Shown here in pieces: positions 37,337 to 43,593 of a stretch of 43,593 nt of DNA. The notes under the pieces were generated by a model. That model was not told the DNA's origin. It searched no databases and saw only the letters and a program-made list of their open reading frames with translations. Source of the DNA: a virus; the IMG/VR virus record IMGVR_UViG_3300031578_000109, positions 1-43,593 of that record; one strand, written 5' to 3'. Each line of letters opens with the position of its first letter. Within the stretch, counting starts at the first letter, position 1. A program made the translations under genes and the position numbers.

Positions 37337-37361
37337 CGTCATAAACCCAGGAGGTTAGAAG

Positions 37362-37586
37362 ATGAAGTTATACCAACGCGGATTCGATAAACTAAACGGC
37401 GGCGCGTTAGCTCATACCGGCGAAGCAATATTGATGCTTTGCAAGTTCGCCGACGAAACCAACGCCGACGAAGGTAAATTCACAGTAAGTTGGATTCCCG
37501 ATAACGAAGACGAAAAACCCGCAATCGGCGAATGGGTGCCGGAAGTAATATTGCGCGTTCATAAATATACCGGCGAAGAGGATTAA
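37362..37586 (+). CDS. Small early protein
   Basis: This 74-residue acidic protein is behind AGGAGG. No motif is recognised (HTGEAILMLCKFADETNADE, IGEWVPEVILRVHKY). It overlaps the start of the RuvC-like gene by one base (TAATG). Confidence 0.55.
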   Translation: MKLYQRGFDKLNGGALAHTGEAILMLCKFADETNADEGKFTVSWIPDNEDEKPAIGEWVPEVILRVHKYTGEED

Positions 37587-38071
37587 TGCCGCGTAGCGTC
37601 ATAGCCTTCGACGACTCGCTCCTGACCGTCGGCGCCGTCGCCGTACAGCACGACGAGATTGTGGCGGCGGCGACGTTCGTACACGATACGAACAAGCTCA
37701 AGGGCGTCGAGAAATACGCCTGGGTCGCGGCGTTACAGGCGGCCGACGTTGCCGCGTTCCTCGAGCGCTACAACCGCGACACGCCGGTTATTATCGAGGT
37801 AGGCGCGAACGCCAACGGAACGACGTGGGTAGACAAGGACCGCCGCGTGATACTCACCGACGGCATCGCCTCCGGCGCGGTCTTGGGAACCGCCCAGGCG
37901 CTCGGCTTTACGCACGTTGAGTTTATCCCCGCCGGCACCGGCGGCTGGGGCGGCAAGCGCAACGCGTTTTTAGCGGATAGTTTCGCCGACAGCGACATAC
38001 TCAAAACCGAGCACGAGCGCGACGCCGCAGCGATGGCGGCGTGGTGGCTCGCGCGGAATGGAGTGAGGTAG
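37586..38071 (+). CDS. RuvC-like Holliday junction resolvase
   Basis: This 161-residue protein has an RNase H-like fold. D9 lies in the first strand (SVIAFDD), E71 in VIIEVGANANG, and H143 and D146 in the last helix (HERDAAAMAAWW), as in RuvC's HxxDA motif. It would resolve branched DNA made by replication and recombination before packaging. It starts on the stop codon of the preceding gene. Confidence 0.75.
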   Translation: MPRSVIAFDDSLLTVGAVAVQHDEIVAAATFVHDTNKLKGVEKYAWVAALQAADVAAFLERYNRDTPVIIEVGANANGTTWVDKDRRVILTDGIASGAVLGTAQALGFTHVEFIPAGTGGWGGKRNAFLADSFADSDILKTEHERDAAAMAAWWLARNGVR

Positions 38072-38073
38072 GT

Positions 38074-38442
38074 ATGGCAAGCGCAAGGCGCACAAGAGCG
38101 ATTAGGTTAAGCCGTAAACCCTATTGGATTTTGCCGGTCAATAAAAAAGAAATGGAAAATCTCCAAGAATTCGGCGTACTTCAACATTCGGAACCGCCCG
38201 CTTTGGGGGGTGTAAATTTTTTCCATAGGTATATTTATTACCGTTACGACATCGGCGGCTTTTGGAATAAGGTTAGTACGTTAATACATGAAGTAGTACA
38301 CGTGGCATTTAGGAACCTTCGCAGCAGAATTAAATTTCGCATAAGCCATGATAACGAAGAGGAGTTCTGCAACGAGGTTGCGAACCTAATTGTATGTTGG
38401 TTGCGCCAATGGCACTGGTTTAGAAAAAAGGATATAGCCTAA
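38074..38442 (+). CDS. Zinc metalloprotease-like protein (HEVVH)
   Basis: The product has 122 residues. ATG 38074 is two bases behind the resolvase stop. HEVVH at residues 72-76 is a zincin motif; E101 in FCNEVANLIV could be the third ligand, as in ImmA/IrrE- or SprT-like proteins. The region before it has strands (FHRYIYYRYDIGG). ImmA-type proteases cleave phage-type repressors, so a role in induction is possible but not shown. Confidence 0.65.
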   Translation: MASARRTRAIRLSRKPYWILPVNKKEMENLQEFGVLQHSEPPALGGVNFFHRYIYYRYDIGGFWNKVSTLIHEVVHVAFRNLRSRIKFRISHDNEEEFCNEVANLIVCWLRQWHWFRKKDIA

Positions 38443-38483
38443 CCCCCACGCCCGCGCGGCAAGCGCCGGAGAGGAGAGCGAAG

Positions 38484-38729
38484 ATGCAAAACGAAGATAA
38501 AGTATTGATAGCATTACTACCCGCAGGTTGCGACGATGAAATAATAATTAAGCGTGATGAAGGGCCGGAATATGAAGAAACCCCCAAGCCCATACCGTTC
38601 AAGTTTACGTTCAACGGTTTGGTGTCGGTTAAAGCCCACGACTTACTATCGGGTCTGGCTCTATTAGCCGCAGCCGTTGATGAAATGGTTGCGGAAAATG
38701 AGCGGCGGAGAGGAGAGCGCGATGTCTAA
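38484..38729 (+). CDS. Small acidic early protein
   Basis: The product has 81 residues. The ribosome site GAGAGGAGAG lies behind a GC-rich hairpin (38445-38470). Strands (VLIALLPAGCDDEIIIKRDE) and a helix (HDLLSGLALLAAAVDEMVAE). It overlaps the next gene by eight bases. The function is unknown. Confidence 0.5.
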   Translation: MQNEDKVLIALLPAGCDDEIIIKRDEGPEYEETPKPIPFKFTFNGLVSVKAHDLLSGLALLAAAVDEMVAENERRRGERDV

Positions 38730-39153
38730 AATAATAAAGGTGGTAGGCGTAGGCGACGGCCCCGAGCGAAGGACTTACGTTGAAGGCGGGCCGGCGTGTA
38801 ACGGGGACGGCAACGCATTTTTAGATTGTAAAGGAACGGGGCGGTTTACTATAAGCCCTGGTGCCCCCGCCGACCCTACCATAAATAAAATTGGCGTTGA
38901 TGAACCCTGTTGTATTTGCCACGGTACCGGCGTCCAGGCCGTCGAGCTATGGCCCGACGCGGAGCTAGACCGTTGGCTTGCCGAGCATTTCGAAACGTGG
39001 GATTTACGGATGCGGCGCGAGCTGCATACTAACGAGCCTACTTACTTCGTCGAGGGCGAACCGTTCATAATAAACCCGCCCGGCAGCGATACTTCAAGGG
39101 GCGCCAAAGTCGCGGCGGTTATCGCCGTGGCGGAGGTAGATAATGCCGACTAA
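38722..39153 (+). CDS. Early protein with degenerate DnaJ-type zinc motifs
   Basis: The product has 143 residues. ATG 38722 follows GAGAGGAGAG. Motifs ACNGDGNAFLDCKGTGRF and CCICHGTGVQ resemble CxxCxGxG with partial loss. The C-terminal part is globular (LDRWLAEHFETWDLRMRREL). It is distantly similar to the paralogues at 35197 and 36229. It overlaps the next gene by 11 bases. Confidence 0.55.
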   Translation: MSKIIKVVGVGDGPERRTYVEGGPACNGDGNAFLDCKGTGRFTISPGAPADPTINKIGVDEPCCICHGTGVQAVELWPDAELDRWLAEHFETWDLRMRRELHTNEPTYFVEGEPFIINPPGSDTSRGAKVAAVIAVAEVDNAD

Positions 39154-40207
39154 AATAGAATGGGCCGAGGAGAGTTGGAACCCGGTAACGGGGTGTACGC
39201 CGGTTAGCGAGGGGTGCGAGAATTGCTATGCGGCGCGAATGGCGAAACGACTCGCGGGGCGGGCCGGCTATCCGGCCGACGACCCGTTCAAAGTAACGCT
39301 ACACCCCGAGCGTTTAGAGCAGCCGTTGAAGTGGCGCAAGCCGCGGCGTATCTTCGTCTGCTCGATGGGAGACTTGTTTCACCCGGATGTACCGTTTTGG
39401 TTTGTATGCCAAGTTATGGCAATCGTAGCGGCGTGCCCCCAACATCAATTTCTATTCCTAACAAAGCGGGCCGTGGCGATGCACGATTACTTTACGGCGT
39501 CGTTACCGCTGGAATTTGAACTACCGGAAGCGGCCAAAGAGTTAGGCGTCCTCGATAAAATACCGGGCAAGAAAACGCCGTGGCCGCCCAAAAACATCTG
39601 GCTCGGCGTAACGGCCGAGAACCAGGCCCGCGCCGACGAACGTATACCCGTCCTGTTGAGTATCCCAGCCGCCGTCCACTTCGTAAGTATCGAGCCGTGC
39701 TTGGGGCCGGTGAACATAGAAAAACCCATCGGCGCTATAGGCAACCGAACCAACTTCGTTTTAGAACAGGCTGTCGGCCAACCTCGTATCTTGGCCGCTT
39801 GCCCGGAATGCGAAGGCACCCGCTACTTCCAAACCGACCCGCATATAGAATATTGCAGCGCGTGCGGCGGTACAGGTTGGGGACTCGATTGGATTATCCT
39901 CGGCGGCGAGTCTGGCCCCGGCGCTCGGCCCGTACATCCCGATTGGGTACGTTCGGTCCGCGACCAGTGCCAGGCGGCGGGCGTTCCGTTTTTCTTTAAG
40001 CAGTGGGGCGAATGGATAGCCGACGAAATGGAATTGCCGGGCGAGGGGCCGCGAAGCAGGCCGGAACCGTATAGGTGGTTTCCTCCCCAAAAGGAAAAAG
40101 GTGAAAGTATCGGTACGTGCTGTTACCGCGTTGGTAAAAAAGAAGCGGGCCGCGAACTCGACGGGCGAACGTGGGAACAATACCCCGCCGTGACGGAGGT
40201 GGAGTGA
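39143..40207 (+). CDS. Phage Gp37/Gp68 family protein (DUF5131)
   Basis: This 354-residue protein has the family start IEWAEESWNPVTGC, TPVSEGCENCYAARMAKR (C18, C25, C28) and later IFVCSMGDLFH, FLFLTKR, NIWLGVTAENQ, FVSIEPCLGP and LDWIILGGESGPGARP. The three cysteines resemble those of radical SAM proteins. The molecular activity is not established. Between SIEPCLGP and DWIILGG it carries an inserted zinc ribbon (CPECEGTRY, CSACGGTGW, near residues 216-248), seen in only part of the family. It overlaps the next gene by one base. Confidence 0.88.
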   Translation: MPTKIEWAEESWNPVTGCTPVSEGCENCYAARMAKRLAGRAGYPADDPFKVTLHPERLEQPLKWRKPRRIFVCSMGDLFHPDVPFWFVCQVMAIVAACPQHQFLFLTKRAVAMHDYFTASLPLEFELPEAAKELGVLDKIPGKKTPWPPKNIWLGVTAENQARADERIPVLLSIPAAVHFVSIEPCLGPVNIEKPIGAIGNRTNFVLEQAVGQPRILAACPECEGTRYFQTDPHIEYCSACGGTGWGLDWIILGGESGPGARPVHPDWVRSVRDQCQAAGVPFFFKQWGEWIADEMELPGEGPRSRPEPYRWFPPQKEKGESIGTCCYRVGKKEAGRELDGRTWEQYPAVTEVE

Positions 40208-40419
40208 TGAAATTCGACGAATGGTTTACCGAGCGGTTCGGGCCAGAGCCAGAGCCGGGAAGGGGCTTTGACGACATACGACAGGAAATATACCGCGCGG
40301 AAGAACACGTAACGCTTTGTAGGAATAGGCTCGGAGCGAAGCGCGAATGGTGGGTGCGGCGCAACGGAGCTTTAAAGGCGTGGGTTGCGCGGGAAGATAC
40401 CGCAGCGGAGCACTCGTAA
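40207..40419 (+). CDS. Small charged early protein
   Basis: This 70-residue protein begins on the A of the upstream TGA (TGATG). It is helical (FDDIRQEIYRAEEHVTLCRN). No family is recognised. Confidence 0.55.
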   Translation: MKFDEWFTERFGPEPEPGRGFDDIRQEIYRAEEHVTLCRNRLGAKREWWVRRNGALKAWVAREDTAAEHS

Positions 40420-40451
40420 CGGGCGCTGAAGGCCCGGAAGAGGAGGTTGTG

Positions 40452-40820
40452 ATGCGATATTTAAACGCGAAAGAGGAAAGAATTATAAAGGGCAATATCC
40501 CTTGGGAGCATATAGACCCAAACATAAGGGATTTGGTATCGTTTGCGAATACCATAAACGGATTAGCTACAGTCCAAAGTTGCGCTGGTCATATTAAAGC
40601 TCTTAAAACGGGCGGGTTTAATATATCTGACGCTCACATAGCTTTTAAGGGGACCGAAAGAATAATCCGAAACGCTTTATTCCAAGCCGTTCCCAAATGC
40701 AACATTCGAGATGTAAGTATAAGACGGTTCGATGACGGTAGTTTTTGGATTTGCGTCTATGTTGACCCCGCAGAAAAATCGAAACTTTACGAATTATTTA
40801 GGTTTATCAAGGAGGCTTAA
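40452..40820 (+). CDS. TYW3-like small protein
   Basis: The product has 122 residues. ATG 40452 follows AGAGGAGG. PNIRDLVSFANTINGLATVQ and SCAGH resemble the SCSGR-containing core of the tRNA-wybutosine TYW3 fold, which is also found in small phage proteins. The C-terminal part has strands and a helix (SFWICVYVDPAEKSKLYELF). The function in phages is unknown. Confidence 0.55.
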   Translation: MRYLNAKEERIIKGNIPWEHIDPNIRDLVSFANTINGLATVQSCAGHIKALKTGGFNISDAHIAFKGTERIIRNALFQAVPKCNIRDVSIRRFDDGSFWICVYVDPAEKSKLYELFRFIKEA

Positions 40821-40895
40821 CGTGCGCCACTCCCTAACGGCTATAATCCTCACCGGATAAGTTATTTAAACTATTCAATAAGGAGGTGAAATAAT

Positions 40896-41030
40896 ATGAA
40901 TCAGGCAAAAAACGAAATTCAACGGTTAGCTGATTTTCTTTTAAGGCGTTACCCAGACGAAATCGGTAAGGGAAATCCACAAAGCGGTGAAAGTGCCGTT
41001 GACGTAGCAATTCGCTTATTAAGTAAATAA
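40896..41030 (+). CDS. Small helical early protein
   Basis: This 44-residue protein, MNQAKNEIQRLADFLLRRYP and so on, has a very good ribosome site (AAGGAGGTGAA). It is helical with a GNPQSGESAVDVAIRLL end. The AT-rich 75 bases before it (40821-40895) may hold a weak promoter; no clear -35 box was seen. Confidence 0.6.
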   Translation: MNQAKNEIQRLADFLLRRYPDEIGKGNPQSGESAVDVAIRLLSK

Positions 41031-41072
41031 TAAGCGAAATGGGCGGTGTGGGTGGGCAAAGGAGGCCCCCTA

Positions 41073-41360
41073 ATGCGCTACATCCTAACAGCGTTGGTCC
41101 TCGCCGGCGTCGCGGGCGGGGCGTGGGCGATAGGCGTAGGCGAATACGCAATAGAAGTTTTCGGATTAGAGGACGGCGGATTTCTCATAAAGTATATCTG
41201 GATTGAACTAGGCGCTGGTGGCGATTACGCCATTCTCTTGGGCGATGAAAAGGTTGGTACGTACCCAAGCTATGAAGAGTATCACTACGAAACGGCGACG
41301 TTTCACGTAGACTCCCTGGCCGATATAAAGCCCACGCCGGCGGAGATGGAAAAACGCTAA
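41073..41360 (+). CDS. Small secreted early protein
   Basis: The product has 95 residues. ATG 41073 follows AAAGGAGG. The signal peptide is MRYILTALVLAGVAGGAWA, with a cleavage site behind AWA. The mature part is strand-rich and acidic (YAIEVFGLEDGGFLIKYIWI). An envelope-acting phage protein, for example for superinfection exclusion, would fit. Confidence 0.65.
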   Translation: MRYILTALVLAGVAGGAWAIGVGEYAIEVFGLEDGGFLIKYIWIELGAGGDYAILLGDEKVGTYPSYEEYHYETATFHVDSLADIKPTPAEMEKR

Positions 41361-41391
41361 CCGCGCGGGCGAGGCATAAAAGGAGGCACGG

Positions 41392-41541
41392 ATGAGCGAT
41401 TACCTTAAGCACGCAATCGACGAAATACTTGAAACGATAAAAATACATACGGAAGCGATAACGCTTTTACGCGAACGTATAGAAGCGTTAGAGAAAAAAG
41501 TCAATAGAAAGGAGCCTCTATGCCCACCGAAGACGACGTAG
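41392..41541 (+). CDS. Tiny coiled-coil protein
   Basis: This 49-residue protein is behind AAAGGAGG. Its first 38 residues (SDYLKHAIDEILETIKIHTE, then LRERIEALEKKV) are a coiled coil. The last residues overlap the next gene by 22 bases in another frame. Confidence 0.55.
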   Translation: MSDYLKHAIDEILETIKIHTEAITLLRERIEALEKKVNRKEPLCPPKTT

Positions 41542-41735
41542 CGGCGACGGCGGAGAAGCTGGGTAAAACTAAAGTTTGGAAAAAAGGAACGTACAGCGAA
41601 ACGATAGAATTATCCGAAGCCATAGGTTGGAATTCGGTCCATCGCCTCGCCCGCGTGGCGCTGGGGTTCTGCGAGGCGAGACAGGCATTTAGGGAAGAAT
41701 CAGAAAGGCGGAAAAAATCGTGGATTCCGAAATGA
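41520..41735 (+). CDS. Small early protein
   Basis: This 71-residue protein is behind AAAGGAGC. It is basic and helical (SEAIGWNSVHRLARVALGFC). It overlaps the following tiny gene by four bases (ATGA). The function is unknown. Confidence 0.55.
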   Translation: MPTEDDVAATAEKLGKTKVWKKGTYSETIELSEAIGWNSVHRLARVALGFCEARQAFREESERRKKSWIPK

Positions 41736-41821
41736 GATTAGACCTTGACGCAATAGAGGCGCGCGCGGAAGCGGCGATTAACAATTGGGAACAAAATACC
41801 GAGCGTGCTTTACAGAGTTAA
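41732..41821 (+). CDS. Very small possible protein
   Basis: This open frame of 29 residues (MRLDLDAIEARAEAAINNWE and so on) begins in the stop codon of the previous gene. It is helical. It is short and lacks its own ribosome site, so it is uncertain. Its end overlaps the frame of the methylase remnant. Confidence 0.35.
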   Translation: MRLDLDAIEARAEAAINNWEQNTERALQS

Positions 41822-42009
41822 GCTTAAAGTATTATAACGAAATAATTTTAATTAACGCGGTGGGTAGTTTACCTATTAGGGTAAGTCGACAATTCGGAGC
41901 GGGCCGGAAGGTCGGGCGTACTCACCAAAATATACTCGTATTTTTTAAAGGCAACCCCGAACGCATAAAAAGGGAATTCGGCGATGGAACTTTTACGCTT
42001 CCCAAATAA
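41785..42009 (+). pseudogene. C-terminal remnant of a phage DNA methylase
   Basis: In frame from TTG 41785 the sequence LKYYNEIILINAVGSLPIRV and RTHQNILVFFKGNPERIKRE matches the C-terminal end of phage DNA-modification methylase-type proteins as I know them (xHQNVLVFxKGDP). The N-terminal, catalytic part is missing. The only start is a TTG without ribosome site. The 5' part was probably lost in a rearrangement. The frame still overlaps the next gene normally by 26 bases. Confidence 0.6.
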
Positions 42010-42466
42010 AAAGCTACGCGCCCGCGTCATAAAAGAGTACGTCGCGGCGGCGGGGTATAGGGGCGTTGTATGTTTTTCCTGCGGTAACGCCTCGACAGCG
42101 TTAAAAGAGGCGGGGCTTTACGTTATTGACGTATCGCCGCGGGGAGAACTTGAGGCCCGTAAATGGTGGACGCCCGAGGATATACACCGTGCTTGGCCCG
42201 ACTTATTCGACGCCACCAGTGGACACCTACCGTTGCCTTTAATGGTAAAAATATCAGCGGCTTTCAAAAAGTATTTAGGGCCGGAGCCTTATTCTTTAAA
42301 CGTACCTACCGGCTCGGGCGAAACTATTTTAGCGTTGAAAGTAGCGTACCCGACGCTCGATTTTAGGCCCGTATATAATTTAGATGACGCTACTAAATAC
42401 AATCCAGAAGCGCCACTTAATAAAGTAGTTGAAGGGATATGCGAAATGGAAATTATCAATGCCTAA
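41984..42466 (+). CDS. Conserved phage protein of unknown function
   Basis: This 160-residue protein has CFSCGNASTALKEAGLYVID, RKWWTPEDIHRAWPDLFDAT, SGHLPLPLMVKISAAFKKYL and LNVPTGSGETILALKVAYP. I recall similar phage proteins next to DNA methylases, and the gene here lies directly behind a methylase remnant. The SGNA-like and PTGSGET stretches faintly resemble fold-type II PLP enzymes, but no PLP lysine is evident. It ends in the same ATGCCTAA overlap as the methyltransferase at 396. Confidence 0.7.
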   Translation: MELLRFPNKKLRARVIKEYVAAAGYRGVVCFSCGNASTALKEAGLYVIDVSPRGELEARKWWTPEDIHRAWPDLFDATSGHLPLPLMVKISAAFKKYLGPEPYSLNVPTGSGETILALKVAYPTLDFRPVYNLDDATKYNPEAPLNKVVEGICEMEIINA

Positions 42467-42953
42467 AACCCGCGACGGCAGCGCGATACTCGCCGACCTA
42501 CGGGGCAAGACCGCCAACGCCGCGGCCGAATACGCCGCCCGAGGCTGGGCCGTGTTCCCCTGCGTACCCGGCGGTAAAGTACCGCTGGGAACACTCGCCC
42601 CCCACGGCGTCAAGGACGCGACGACCGACGCGATGAAGATACGGGAATGGTGGACCGCCGAGCCTAACGCCAACGTCGCCATCGCCGCCGGCCGCTCCGG
42701 CCTCGTAATCGTGGACTGCGACGGCACCGAGGGTATAGGTGCCTTTACCTCCTGGGCCGACGCGCAGGATATACCGCTCGGCGACGTACCCTGCGCCGCG
42801 ACGCCGAACGGCGGGCGGCATTACTATTTTGCGGCGGGGAACAGCCCCGCCGTCCCTTTATCCCCCCGCGTACGCGTCCTCCCCGGCGTCGATATCCGCG
42901 CCGGCGAAAGCTACGTCGTCGCGCCGCCGTCAACTTTTGAAGAGGAGAAATAG
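42459..42953 (+). CDS. Prim-Pol domain protein (N-terminal part of split primase-helicase)
   Basis: This 164-residue piece is an archaeo-eukaryotic primase-type Prim-Pol (bifunctional DNA primase/polymerase N-terminal). GWAVFPCVPGGKVPL opens the domain. LVIVDCDG carries the catalytic acids near residue 85, and GGRHYYF and GVDIRAGESYVVAPP are later motifs. It should make primers for phage DNA. The frame ends at TAG 42951 directly behind YVVAPPSTF, where homologues continue. The continuation is found in the minus-one frame from about 42941-42956. Confidence 0.85.
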   Translation: MPKTRDGSAILADLRGKTANAAAEYAARGWAVFPCVPGGKVPLGTLAPHGVKDATTDAMKIREWWTAEPNANVAIAAGRSGLVIVDCDGTEGIGAFTSWADAQDIPLGDVPCAATPNGGRHYYFAAGNSPAVPLSPRVRVLPGVDIRAGESYVVAPPSTFEEEK

Positions 42954-42955
42954 CT

Positions 42956-43462
42956 ATCAAGACGTGGGATTGGACCCTCCCCCCCGACGACGGCGTACCT
43001 GCGGCGCCCACGGCGCTGCTTGAGCTGGCGACGACACCGGCGGCCGCGCCGGCGCAAAACGGCGCCGAAGAACCGATACCCGAAGGTCGCCGGGATATGG
43101 AGCTGACGCGCATCGCCGGCGCGTTGCGGCGACAAGGCGCTACGCAGAACGAAATACTCGCCGCCCTCCGGGCCGTCAACATCCGCTGCCGCCCGCCGCA
43201 CGGCGAAAAGGACCTCATCCGCATCGCCCGCAGCGTTGCGCGGTATGAGCCGGAGCAGCGAAAATACAACCTTACCGACGGCGGCAACGGCGAATTCTAC
43301 GCCGACGAATACGGCGACCGCGTGCGCTACGACCGCCGCCGCGGCGCGTGGTTGGTATGGGACGGTACGATTTGGGGTACAAACAACGACGGCGCGCTCA
43401 CGCGCCTGGCCCTTAAAGCCGCCCGGAAGCGCGGTATGGCGGCGTATGTAGAAAAGGATTAA
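42956..43462 (+). CDS. Primase C-terminal and D5_N piece of the split primase-helicase
   Basis: In frame from 42956 (no ATG until 43097) the sequence IKTWDWTLPPDDGVP, a linker, and LTRIAGALRRQGATQNEILA with LIRIARSVARYEPE form the PriCT domain. VRYDRRRGAWLVWDGTIWG is the beginning of D5_N. The frame ends KAARKRGMAAYVEKD, exactly where the helicase part should start; that part is at 389. The true start is unknown: reinitiation near 42950, a ribosomal frameshift or an assembly indel are possible. The stop overlaps the methyltransferase start (TAATG). Confidence 0.8.
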   Translation: MKTWDWTLPPDDGVPAAPTALLELATTPAAAPAQNGAEEPIPEGRRDMELTRIAGALRRQGATQNEILAALRAVNIRCRPPHGEKDLIRIARSVARYEPEQRKYNLTDGGNGEFYADEYGDRVRYDRRRGAWLVWDGTIWGTNNDGALTRLALKAARKRGMAAYVEKD

Positions 43463-43593
43463 TGACCTGGCGCGAAAAATACCTGAATCAAATCGTATGC
43501 GGCGACTGTCTGGAGTTGATGCCAGAGTTGCCGGCGGGAACTGTTGACTTAATTTTAACAGACCCGCCGTGGTTCGCGCCGGTAGCTACCTAT
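43462..43593 (+). CDS. DNA methyltransferase, N-terminal part (cut by the window edge)
   Basis: Forty-four codons from ATG 43462 to the end of the window: YLNQIVCGDCLELMPELPAG, then VDLILTDPPWFAP. DPPW is the catalytic motif IV of N6-adenine/N4-cytosine methyltransferases. The rest lies at 1-396 in the same frame. Joining directly gives only 175 residues; about 50-60 residues between DPPWFAPVATY and YNFWKAVDVLVWDKG seem to be missing compared with the family. Confidence 0.88.
   Translation, partial: MTWREKYLNQIVCGDCLELMPELPAGTVDLILTDPPWFAPVATY

Noticed and set aside
41984-42466. A threonine-synthase-like PLP enzyme
   Set aside because: The CGNAS and PTGSGET stretches are only faintly similar, the protein is far too short, and no lysine motif for PLP is seen.

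Overview
The window looks like a nearly complete temperate bacteriophage genome with a siphovirus-like tail. The head module is Mu/MuF-like, and the phage carries a tyrosine integrase. The host is a bacterium, not an archaeon: Shine-Dalgarno sequences of the GGAGG type precede most genes, sigma70-like promoters are present, a bacterial tRNA-Val 3' end serves as the probable attachment site, and a tmRNA-like RNA is encoded. The DNA is moderately GC-rich with frequent ATA isoleucine codons. I cannot name the host lineage.

The molecule appears circular or circularly permuted. A beta-class DNA methyltransferase has its N-terminus at the right edge (43462-43593) and its C-terminus at the left edge (1-396), in the same frame. 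Direct joining would give a protein that seems too short, so roughly 150-200 nt may be missing between the edges.

Layout. (1) 42459-43593 and 1-1576: the replication gene, in pieces. These are a Prim-Pol domain, a PriCT/D5_N piece and an SF3 helicase, with the methyltransferase gene sitting between the last two. (2) 1580-2118: control region with a long inverted repeat, a small helix-turn-helix gene, a promoter and hairpins. (3) 2119-25007, rightward late genes: terminase subunits, portal-MuF fusion, protease with nested scaffold, decoration and capsid proteins, connectors, tail tube, frameshifted tail chaperones, tape measure, tail tip and fibre, holin-like proteins, amidase. (4) 25028: bidirectional terminator. 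(5) 25076-27030, leftward: two secreted accessory proteins and the integrase. (6) 27059-27509: promoter, XRE-type repressor and attP. (7) 27537-42466, rightward early operon: many small, often zinc-binding proteins, a Cas4/RecB-like nuclease, a probable ssDNA-binding protein, a RuvC-like resolvase, a zincin, a Gp37/DUF5131 protein, duplicated gene blocks and a compact tmRNA-like RNA.

The most unusual items are these. At 31816-31892 lies a 77-nt RNA with both ends of tmRNA, including the alanine G3-U70 pair, but no messenger domain. In the portal-MuF gene an in-frame TGA falls exactly where the family has a conserved cysteine; homologous sequence continues behind it, and a hairpin fits bacterial SECIS spacing. 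At attP the tRNA-Val 3' half also encodes the C-terminus and stop codon of the putative repressor, and separates it from the early operon. Finally, the methyltransferase gene splits a primase-helicase.
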